Of a stretch of 7,761 bases of DNA, positions 1 through 4,721 are shown one piece after another. How positions within the stretch are numbered: the first letter of the stretch is position 1; each line of letters starts with the position of its first letter. Origin of the DNA: Burkholderiales bacterium (GTDB lineage: Bacteria; Pseudomonadota; Gammaproteobacteria; Burkholderiales; Casimicrobiaceae). Below the pieces are notes generated by a model. The model saw nothing but the letters and a program-made list of their open reading frames with translations, did no database searches and was not told the DNA's origin. The translations under genes and the position numbers were made by a program. Where the stretch lies: the NCBI GenBank assembly GCA_031275075.1, contig JAISPI010000121.1:1-7761 (forward strand), read 5' to 3'.

Positions 1-39
1 TCGGTAGATTTGGTTGAGCGTAGCGAAGCCTAACGATTG
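1..39. repeat. Partial dispersed intergenic repeat at the window edge
   Basis: The core GGTTGAGCGTAGCGAAGCC, followed by TAACG, resembles a dispersed intergenic sequence found in many proteobacterial genomes (GTAGGTTGGGTTGAGCG..., often ending in CCCAACG). The family match is from memory. The copy here is imperfect and the left end may be cut by the window. No coding frame is evident, and its role is unknown. Confidence 0.4.
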
Positions 40-87
40 GGTGTTAAAAATCAGTGGGCTATAAGAAAACGTATGAAATAAAAAAAC

Positions 88-115
88 CGTCATTCCCGCA
101 AAAGCGGGAATCCAG
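88..115 (+). repeat. dRS3-like palindromic intergenic repeat
   Basis: A perfect 8-bp stem, ATTCCCGC (92-99) with GCGGGAAT (104-111), closes on an AAAA loop. It is flanked by CGTC on the left and CCAG on the right. It fits the pattern ATTCCC-N8-GGGAAT that defines neisserial dRS3 repeats, and related elements are common between genes in other betaproteobacteria. No T-run follows, so it is not an intrinsic terminator for rightward transcription. To the left, a run of A residues at 79-86 would read as a T-run after the hairpin on the minus strand, so weak termination of leftward transcripts is possible. A degraded inverted copy lies at 793-820. Confidence 0.75.
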
Positions 116-249
116 TGACTTGTAGACTATCAAGTTGTGTCCAAATTGTCTTGCACAACAGATTCAGCAACTTAACGTCCTCCCTTCCGCTGGGTTTTCT
201 GCTTGTCTAACCGAAAAACAATTGCCGCTCTAAGCTAGAATTGATAGTA

Positions 250-280
250 TTTACATCAAGATAGTTCGTCCATATATAGT
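250..280 (+). promoter_or_regulatory. Candidate sigma70 promoter for the 291-743 gene
   Basis: TTTACA (250-255, five of six matches to TTGACA) is followed after 17 bases by TATATA (273-278). An overlapping TATAGT (275-280, five of six matches to TATAAT) gives a 19-base spacer. Either would place the transcription start near 284-288, only a few bases before the ATG at 291. The transcript would be leaderless or nearly so. Prediction from sequence only. Confidence 0.45.
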
Positions 281-290
281 TAGATTGCGC

Positions 291-743
291 ATGGCAGGAC
301 TCCCCTCTACGACCATTTCTTTCGACGCGGAGCCGCCCCGCTTAGAAGTTATTGTTCCCGCGGTCGAACAGCGCGGAGGTTTGCCGATTGAGACGCGTCT
401 GAAAGACCGTTCGCTACGGTTGTGTTTCGTCTGTCGCAGTGAAGAAGAGGTCGAAATCTCCATGCCCCCTTACGGTAATGTGGTGATCCGGGTCACTGAC
501 TGGAGCATGAAGGCCGGTTCTCTCTATCAGCTTGTCTGTGAAACTCTTATCGAACTAGGTGGCAAAAGCACGATCGAGTGGCGCGTTCCGCTTCAGCTGC
601 CACTTACGGAAGCGAGCCTTAGGAGCGAACACCGCAGAGTGGTTGTTGCTAGTCTTGTCGTTACGATACTACTCGCTGGTACGGTTGCCGCCATCTTGGC
701 AGGGTTTGGCTTTGTCGTGTGGAAGGTAGTGACAGGCTCGTAG
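291..743 (+). CDS. Hypothetical protein with hydrophobic C-terminal membrane segment
   Basis: I do not recognise this protein. With the ATG at 291 it has 150 residues; a TTG two codons upstream (285) is also possible. No Shine-Dalgarno precedes either. Residues 1-115 look soluble, with one CxxC pair (LCFVC, Cys45 and Cys48) and an acidic stretch, SEEEVEI, just after it. A charged RSEHRR segment then leads into about 30 hydrophobic residues (roughly 117-147, VVVASLVVTILLAG onward, with Gly/Ala spacing), ending in a short KVVTGS-type tail. This suggests a C-terminally anchored membrane protein, with one long helix or a tight hairpin of two, and the bulk of the protein in the cytoplasm; there is no N-terminal signal peptide. 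It uses CTT, CTA, ACT and TCT more freely than thrS or pheT, and it sits between inverted copies of a dRS3-like repeat. Both fit an acquired accessory gene. The hydrophobic tail argues against a chance frame, but without homologues its reality is not certain. Confidence 0.55.
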   Translation: MAGLPSTTISFDAEPPRLEVIVPAVEQRGGLPIETRLKDRSLRLCFVCRSEEEVEISMPPYGNVVIRVTDWSMKAGSLYQLVCETLIELGGKSTIEWRVPLQLPLTEASLRSEHRRVVVASLVVTILLAGTVAAILAGFGFVVWKVVTGS

Positions 744-792
744 ACTGGGATGGAGTAAAGTGAAATTCCGGTTTTGTTTAAATGAGCACATT

Positions 793-820
793 CTGGATCC
801 CCGCCTCTGTGGAGATGACG
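793..820 (-). repeat. Degraded inverted copy of the dRS3-like repeat
   Basis: Aligned without gaps to the reverse complement of 88-115, this 28-base stretch matches at 22 positions. The outer CTGGAT and GATGACG ends are intact, and most differences lie in the stem and loop, so the palindrome is partly broken (CCCCGC against GTGGAG). It lies downstream of the 291-743 gene, in opposite orientation to the upstream copy. Confidence 0.6.
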
Positions 821-849
821 CCGCTTTCTGATTCTTGAGCTTTGCTCTA

Positions 850-878
850 TTCCCCTCGCCTTATTTCTCGGTTATACT
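850..878 (+). promoter_or_regulatory. Candidate promoter of tRNA-Val
   Basis: TATACT (873-878) is a five-of-six match to the -10 consensus and lies 11 bases before the mature tRNA 5' end, giving a start near 885 and a very short 5' leader. The -35 at the best spacing (TTCCCC, 850-855, 17-base spacer) is weak, matching three of six. Confidence 0.45.
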
Positions 879-889
879 TATAGATTAAC

Positions 890-966
890 AGGCGGTTAGC
901 TCAGCTGGTTAGAGCGCCACGTTGACATCGTGGAGGTCGTTGGTTCGATTCCAATACCGCCTACCA
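890..966 (+). tRNA. tRNA-Val (anticodon GAC)
   Basis: The gene is 77 nt including an encoded CCA end (964-966). The cloverleaf folds fully: a 7-bp acceptor stem AGGCGGT/ACCGCCT, a D-arm GCTC...GAGC, an anticodon stem CCACG/CGTGG around the loop TTGACAT (anticodon GAC), a 5-bp variable loop region beginning AGGTC, and a T-stem GTTGG/CCAAT around TTCGATT. The discriminator base is A. GAC reads the valine codons GUC and GUU. The anticodon arm and T-arm closely resemble E. coli tRNA-Val(GAC). An isolated tRNA-Val immediately upstream of thrS is, as I recall, a common betaproteobacterial arrangement. An intrinsic terminator lies about 185 bases downstream; the T-run directly after the gene (969-974) has no hairpin of its own. 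Confidence 0.97.
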
Positions 967-1150
967 GATTTTTTGCGCCGGTCGCAGACCAGTGCCCGAC
1001 GATTCACCCGCAATTAACTGCGTTGCAGATTACTTGAAAGGATCAGGTTATGACACCGCGAACGTTTTTGCCGAAAAGGTAATTCCAGACGAGTTCGTGC
1101 GCCTGCTCCCCTGCTTGCCGGAAAAATTTTTCTTCGGCAACCGAATCCAG

Positions 1151-1178
1151 AAAAGTGCGGCTCGTCCGCGCTTTTTTT
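1151..1178 (+). terminator. Intrinsic terminator between tRNA-Val and thrS
   Basis: AGTGCGG (1154-1160) pairs with CCGCGCT (1166-1172), 7 bp including one G-U pair, around the loop CTCGT. T residues run through 1178. A run of A before the stem (1151-1154) extends it and could let it work in both directions, though only weakly leftward. It most likely ends the tRNA-Val transcript; if thrS transcription starts upstream of it, it would act as a thrS leader attenuator instead. Confidence 0.75.
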
Positions 1179-1211
1179 ATGGTGCATCGCACTTAGTGGA
1201 CTGCATAAACA

Positions 1212-1243
1212 TTTACAGTGGTTTTAATTTAAATGTGTACGAT
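1212..1243 (+). promoter_or_regulatory. Weak candidate promoter for thrS
   Basis: TTTACA (1212-1217) is a five-of-six -35 match, but the nearest -10-like hexamer, TACGAT (1238-1243), is a four-of-six match at a long 20-base spacing. The surrounding TTTTAATTTAAAT is strongly AT-rich. It is the best candidate I see between the terminator at 1178 and thrS, and it is not strong. Confidence 0.22.
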
Positions 1244-1249
1244 AAGCAA

Positions 1250-1287
1250 CCCCATCCCCACCCTAACCCTCCCCTTGAAGGGAAGGG
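1250..1287. repeat. C-rich/G-rich palindromic intergenic repeat in the thrS leader
   Basis: Pyrimidine-rich CCCCATCCCCACCCTAACCC runs into CCCTCCCCTT (1267-1276), which folds back on AAGGGAAGGG (1278-1287). The stem has nine positions with one C-A mismatch and a 3-base loop (TGA). This type, usually CCCTCACCCCAACCCTCTCCC followed by a G-rich half, is widespread between genes in beta- and gammaproteobacteria and often appears in spurious proteins as PHPNPPLEGEG. The family is recalled, not searched. It ends about 60 bases before the thrS start, so it would be in the mRNA leader if thrS is transcribed from further upstream. Confidence 0.6.
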
Positions 1288-1349
1288 AATAAGTGGCGTA
1301 GCGCAGACGTATACGACTAAACGAAAAACGCTCTCTCTGGAAGATTAAA

Positions 1350-3272
1350 ATGCCCAACATTCAATTGCCCGATGGTTCCGTCAAATCTTTTGCCGCACCG
1401 GTCACGGTGGCTGACGTTGCTGCCGCCATCGGCGCCGGTCTCGCCCGCGCCGCGCTGGCCGGAAAAGTCGATTTTGGCAATGGAGACTGCCAACTGGTCG
1501 ATACGTCATTCTCCATCGACCGCGATGCAAAGCTGTCTATCGTTACCGCCAAAGACGCCGAAGGGCTTGACCTGATCCGCCATTCGGCGGCGCACCTGCT
1601 CGCTTATGCGGTGAAGGATTTGTTCCCGGACGCGCAAGTCACGATTGGGCCGGTGATCGAAGACGGTTTCTATTACGATTTTTCGTACAAACGCCCGTTT
1701 ACGCCGGAAGATATCGCCGCTATCGAGGCTCGGATGGTCGAGTTGGCAAAGAAAGATGAGCCGGTCGTCCGCAGCGTGATGCCGCGCGACGATGCGGTTA
1801 AATTCTTCAAAGACATGGGTGAGCATTACAAAGCGGAAATCATCGCTTCGATCCCGACCAATGAAGACATCTCGCTGTACCGCGAAGGTTCGTTCATCGA
1901 CTTGTGCCGCGGCCCGCACGTTCCTTCGACGGGTCATTTGAAAGTGTTCAAGCTGATGAAGCTGGCCGGTGCTTACTGGCGCGGCGATTCAAAAAATGAA
2001 ATGCTGCAACGCATTTACGGCACGGCTTGGTCGAAAAAAGAAGACCTCGATGCTTATCTGCATCGAATCGAAGAAGCCGAAAAGCGCGACCACCGCAAAC
2101 TCGGTCGCCAACTCGATCTTTTCCATCTGCAAGACGAAGCGCCGGGGATGGTGTTTTGGCATCCGAAAGGTTGGTCGATTTGGCAGGAAGTCGAGCAGTA
2201 CATGCGGCAAGTGTACAAAGACAGCGGTTACCTTGAAGTGCGTTGTCCGATGATTCTTGACCGTACCCTGTGGGAAAAATCGGGGCACTGGGAAAACTAC
2301 AAGGACAACATGTTCACCACCGAATCGGAAAAACGTGATTTCGCGATCAAGCCGATGAACTGTCCTGGTCATGTGCAGATTTTCAATTCCGATTTGCGCA
2401 GTTACCGCGATCTGCCGTTGCGTTACGGCGAATTCGGCGCCTGTCACCGCAACGAACCGTCCGGCGCGTTGCACGGCATCATGCGTGTGCGCGGCTTTAC
2501 TCAGGACGACGGCCATGTTTTCTGCACCGAGGCACAAATCCAGCCGGAAGTCGTCGCCTTCCATTCGCAGGCGCTGAAAGTGTATGAAGATTTCGGTTTC
2601 AAGGACATCGCGATCAAAATCGCGCTGCGCCCGGAACACCGGATCGGCTCTGATGACGCCTGGGAACTCGCCGAAAATGCGTTACGCAATGGCCTTAGGG
2701 CTTGCGGCACCGAGTGGGAAGAATTGCCCGGCGAAGGCGCTTTTTACGGCCCAAAGGTCGAATACCACATGAAGGATTCGATCGGTCGCTCTTGGCAGTG
2801 CGGCACTATGCAAGTGGACTTTTTTATGCCGGGTCGGCTCGGCGCCGAATATGTCGATGAGGACAACGGGCGCAAAACGCCGGTCATGCTGCACCGCGCT
2901 ATTGTCGGTTCACTGGAGCGTTTCATCGGCATTCTGATCGAAAATCATGCTGGCGCCATGCCGCTGTGGCTGGCGCCGACACAGGCCGTGGTGATGAGCA
3001 TCACCGACCGACAGGCCCGTTATGCTGAAGAAATCCAACAGCTATTGAAAAAACGTGGTTTCCGGGTTCATGCCGATTTGCGTAACGAAAAAATTACCTA
3101 TAAAATCCGCGAGCACAGTCTGCAAAAGCTGCCCTATCAGCTCATTGTCGGCGATAAGGAAGCGCAGGCGCAAACAGTGGCCGTGCGAACTCGCAGCGGC
3201 GAGGACTTGGGAGCAATGCCCCTTGATGCCTTGCTTGCCCGTTTTGAAGAAGAACGGGCAGCGCGTCGGTGA
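1350..3272 (+). CDS. thrS: Threonine-tRNA ligase (threonyl-tRNA synthetase)
   Basis: This cytoplasmic class II synthetase activates threonine with ATP, charges tRNA-Thr, and hydrolyses mischarged Ser-tRNA-Thr. At 640 residues it matches E. coli ThrRS (642). Domains in order: TGS (about 1-64), the editing N2 domain (about 65-225) with HSAAH (His78, His82) and CRGPH (Cys186, His190), the catalytic core (about 245-540), and the anticodon-binding domain (about 541-640). The zinc ligands that hold threonine are Cys338 (KPMNCPGH), His389 (QDDGH) and His515 (MLHRA). Motif 2 Arg367 (CHRNEP) and motif 3 Arg524 (GSLERF) are present. All key catalytic and editing residues are intact. The ATG at 1350 has a modest GGAAG Shine-Dalgarno (1339-1343) six bases upstream, and the protein begins exactly where the TGS domain should. 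E. coli ThrRS represses its own translation through tRNA-like leader hairpins; I could not recognise such an operator here. infC follows after 63 bases. Confidence 0.98.
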   Translation: MPNIQLPDGSVKSFAAPVTVADVAAAIGAGLARAALAGKVDFGNGDCQLVDTSFSIDRDAKLSIVTAKDAEGLDLIRHSAAHLLAYAVKDLFPDAQVTIGPVIEDGFYYDFSYKRPFTPEDIAAIEARMVELAKKDEPVVRSVMPRDDAVKFFKDMGEHYKAEIIASIPTNEDISLYREGSFIDLCRGPHVPSTGHLKVFKLMKLAGAYWRGDSKNEMLQRIYGTAWSKKEDLDAYLHRIEEAEKRDHRKLGRQLDLFHLQDEAPGMVFWHPKGWSIWQEVEQYMRQVYKDSGYLEVRCPMILDRTLWEKSGHWENYKDNMFTTESEKRDFAIKPMNCPGHVQIFNSDLRSYRDLPLRYGEFGACHRNEPSGALHGIMRVRGFTQDDGHVFCTEAQIQPEVVAFHSQALKVYEDFGFKDIAIKIALRPEHRIGSDDAWELAENALRNGLRACGTEWEELPGEGAFYGPKVEYHMKDSIGRSWQCGTMQVDFFMPGRLGAEYVDEDNGRKTPVMLHRAIVGSLERFIGILIENHAGAMPLWLAPTQAVVMSITDRQARYAEEIQQLLKKRGFRVHADLRNEKITYKIREHSLQKLPYQLIVGDKEAQAQTVAVRTRSGEDLGAMPLDALLARFEEERAARR

Positions 3273-3282
3273 TTTCCTCCCG

Positions 3283-3320
3283 ATGCCTGCTTGAGTAAGC
3301 GCATGGCTTTTTTGTATTTT
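3283..3320 (+). terminator. Attenuator-like hairpin between thrS and infC
   Basis: GCTT (3289-3292) pairs with AAGC (3297-3300) around GAGT, and this can be extended with GCC (3285-3287) to GGC (3305-3307) across an uneven internal loop. T6 follows directly (3308-3313), with a second T-run at 3316-3321. The stem is weaker than the other two terminators in this window. Partial termination after thrS is therefore likelier than full separation of infC. Confidence 0.4.
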
Positions 3321-3321
3321 T

Positions 3322-3338
3322 AAGGAGATAGAACAATC
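3322..3338 (+). promoter_or_regulatory. infC ribosome-binding site and ATC start codon
   Basis: AAGGAGA (3322-3328) is a near-perfect Shine-Dalgarno, with GGAG eight bases before ATC (3336-3338). There is no ATG or GTG at a proper distance, and an in-frame TAA at 3321-3323 overlaps the Shine-Dalgarno, so the frame cannot begin further upstream. AUU or AUC at this position is the established device by which IF3, which rejects non-standard start codons, represses its own translation. Confidence 0.85.
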
Positions 3339-3944
3339 GCTCTGGAAAAAGAACAGCGGATCAATCATGAGATTACCGCACCCGAAATTCGTCTCATCGG
3401 TATTGACGGTGAGCAGGCTGGAGTCGTTTCATTAGCCAAGGCACTCGCCGAAGCGGAAGCCGCCGATCTCGATCTGGTCGAAATCGCGCCATTGGCGAAA
3501 CCGCCGGTCTGCCGGATCATGGACTACGGCAAGTTCAAGTACCATGAAGCCAAAAAGCAGCACGAGGCGAAACAGAAACAGAAACAGATACAGATCAAGG
3601 AAATCAAATTCCGCCCCGGAACGGACGAAGGCGATTACCAGATCAAGATGCGTAACCTGATGCGTTTTTTAGGCGACGGCGACAAAGTGAAAGTCACATT
3701 GCGTTTTCGTGGCCGTGAAATGGCACACCAGGAATTCGGTATCCGCCTGATCGACCGGATCAAGGAAGAAACCGAAAGCATTGCAACTGTTGAGCAGTAC
3801 CCCAAACTTGAAGGCCGGCAAATGGTGATGATGCTGGCCCCCAAGAAAGCAGCATCCGTAAAACATCACCCTAATAAGCCCGATGCCGGCCCCAAAGTCT
3901 CAGCCGCTAAAGAAAATGCGATGAGCGCCGCCGAAGGCAGCTAA
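3336..3944 (+). CDS. infC: Translation initiation factor IF-3, starting at ATC
   Basis: IF3 binds the 30S subunit, keeps it apart from 50S, and checks the start codon and initiator tRNA. From ATC the protein has 202 residues and begins MALEKEQRINHEITAPEIRL, which aligns with the RxNxEI start of the IF3 N-domain. Starting at the next usable codon (TTG, 3492) would remove 52 residues and most of the N-domain. N-domain about 7-70 (EGEQ-like DGEQAGVVSL at 24-33, PPVCRIMDYGKF at 56-67), a lysine/glutamine-rich linker helix about 68-90, and a C-domain about 91-161 with KEIKFRPGTDEGDYQ and RFRGREMAHQ, ending MMLAPKK. About 41 residues then follow, rich in Lys, Ala and Pro and apparently unstructured; E. 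coli IF3 ends near LAPKK at 180 residues. Regulation is probably by start-codon autorepression. rpmI begins 13 bases after the stop. Confidence 0.96.
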   Translation: MALEKEQRINHEITAPEIRLIGIDGEQAGVVSLAKALAEAEAADLDLVEIAPLAKPPVCRIMDYGKFKYHEAKKQHEAKQKQKQIQIKEIKFRPGTDEGDYQIKMRNLMRFLGDGDKVKVTLRFRGREMAHQEFGIRLIDRIKEETESIATVEQYPKLEGRQMVMMLAPKKAASVKHHPNKPDAGPKVSAAKENAMSAAEGS

Positions 3945-3957
3945 AGGAGTTAATGCA

Positions 3958-4155
3958 ATGCCCAAGATGAAAACCAAATCGAGCGCCAAAAAGCGTTTTC
4001 GTGTCCGCAGCAGCGGCTCGATCAAACGCTCGCAAGCGTTCAGAAGTCATATCCTGACCAAGAAGTCCACCAAGACCAAGCGCCAGCTGCGCGGTCCGGC
4101 GGAAATTCATTCAACCAATATCGCCTCCGTTAAGGCGATGCTGCCCTACGCCTAA
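3958..4155 (+). CDS. rpmI: 50S ribosomal protein bL35
   Basis: This small, very basic protein of the large subunit binds 23S rRNA. Its 65 residues match the usual family length. The start MPKMKTKSSAKKRFRV and the SQAFRSHILTKKSTKTKRQLRG stretch (26-45, described by its ends) are typical of bL35. AAAGGAG (3943-3949) overlaps the infC stop codon and lies eight bases before the ATG. In E. coli, bL20 represses rpmI and rplT by binding an RNA pseudoknot around the infC-rpmI junction; whether that fold exists here cannot be judged by eye. rplT follows after nine bases. Confidence 0.97.
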   Translation: MPKMKTKSSAKKRFRVRSSGSIKRSQAFRSHILTKKSTKTKRQLRGPAEIHSTNIASVKAMLPYA

Positions 4156-4164
4156 GGAGAAACC

Positions 4165-4521
4165 ATGCCAAGAGTCAAACGTGGTGTAACCGCCCGCGCG
4201 CGGCACAAAAAAATTCTGGATCAGGCCAAAGGTTATCGCGGTCGCCGTAACAATGTTTACCGGATCGCCAAACAGGCGGTAATGAAAGCCGGTCAATATC
4301 AGTATCGTGACCGCCGCCAGAAAAAACGCGAATTCCGCGTTCTGTGGATCGCCCGGATCAACGCCGCCGTGCGTGAATTGGGCATGACCTACAGCGTCTT
4401 CATGAACGGTCTCAAGAAAGCCTCGGTCGATATCGACCGCAAAGTGCTGGCCGACCTTGCCGTTTACGACAAAGCGGCGTTTGCCAAAATCGCCGAACAA
4501 GCAAAGGCCTCGCTTGCCTAA
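4165..4521 (+). CDS. rplT: 50S ribosomal protein bL20
   Basis: bL20 is needed early in 50S assembly and in E. coli also represses its own operon. At 118 residues it is full length. The basic N-terminal arm (about 1-58, MPRVKRGVTARARHKKIL, then KGYRGRRNNVYRIAKQAV) threads through 23S rRNA. The globular C-terminal part (about 59-118, with WIARINAAVRELGMTYS) is the portion that recognises the operator RNA in E. coli. AAGGAGA (4154-4160) shares bases with the rpmI TAA, so the two genes are probably translated together. A strong terminator begins 20 bases after the stop and closes the infC-rpmI-rplT unit. Confidence 0.98.
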   Translation: MPRVKRGVTARARHKKILDQAKGYRGRRNNVYRIAKQAVMKAGQYQYRDRRQKKREFRVLWIARINAAVRELGMTYSVFMNGLKKASVDIDRKVLADLAVYDKAAFAKIAEQAKASLA

Positions 4522-4541
4522 GCTGATTCGGATTGTCGATT

Positions 4542-4572
4542 GAAAAAGCGGAGGCATACCCTCCGCTTTTTC
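4542..4572. terminator. Strong intrinsic terminator after rplT
   Basis: GAAAAAGCGGAGG (4542-4554) pairs perfectly over 13 bp with CCTCCGCTTTTTC (4560-4572) around the loop CATAC. The stem ends in A5/T5 tracts, so it can work in both directions. It ends the ribosomal-protein transcript and separates it from pheST, which therefore probably has its own promoter. Confidence 0.92.
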
Positions 4573-4641
4573 TTGGGTTTTCCCTTGGTTTTTCCATTTT
4601 GCATTTGCGCGATCGGCGCCGGTTTTTTCTCTTGCCGAATG

Positions 4642-4650
4642 TGTTATAAA
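4642..4650 (+). promoter_or_regulatory. Extended -10 promoter for pheST
   Basis: TGTTATAAA is a TGn extension followed by TATAAA, a five-of-six -10 match. Extended -10 promoters need little from the -35 region, and only TTTTTT lies near the right distance (4623-4628). Transcription would start near 4657, leaving a leader of about 65 bases before pheS. Confidence 0.5.
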
Positions 4651-4721
4651 GCAAGTTCGAGTGCCGTCACCTTGAAACCGGCGTCATTCTATTTCGACCC
4701 TTTTAAAAAAATCTTCTTGCC

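Larger units (their letters stand above)
967..1349. other. Intergenic region between tRNA-Val and thrS, no convincing gene
   Basis: This 383-bp gap holds, in order: a T-run after the tRNA (969-974), an AT-cored inverted repeat (TTGCCG 1115-1120 with CGGCAA 1135-1140, and GAAAAA/TTTTTC nested inside), an intrinsic terminator (1151-1178), a weak promoter candidate (1212-1243), an intergenic repeat (1250-1287), and the thrS ribosome-binding region. A frame is open from a GTG at 992 to 1348, but it has no Shine-Dalgarno, crosses the terminator and translates the repeat into PHPHPNPPLEGKG, so I do not call it a gene. Confidence 0.6.

Noticed and set aside
134..159. Inverted repeat GTTGTG/CACAAC as an operator or terminator
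   Set aside because: It is only 6 bp with a 14-base loop, with no T-run and no link to a promoter; probably chance or part of the local repeat mosaic.
1088..1166. Six-base complement GACGAG (1088-1093) to CTCGTC (1161-1166) as an antiterminator pairing against the terminator loop
   Set aside because: Six matching bases within about 80 are expected by chance, and no further pairing extends the helix.
992..1348. 118-codon open frame (GTG start) between tRNA-Val and thrS
   Set aside because: It has no Shine-Dalgarno, runs through the intrinsic terminator at 1151-1178, and its end is a translated dispersed repeat (PHPHPNPPLEGKG). The rest resembles no protein I know.
890..1349. tRNA-Val as an attachment site for an integrated element
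   Set aside because: The tRNA is a common integration target, but no duplicate of its 3' end, integrase or phage-like gene occurs in the window.
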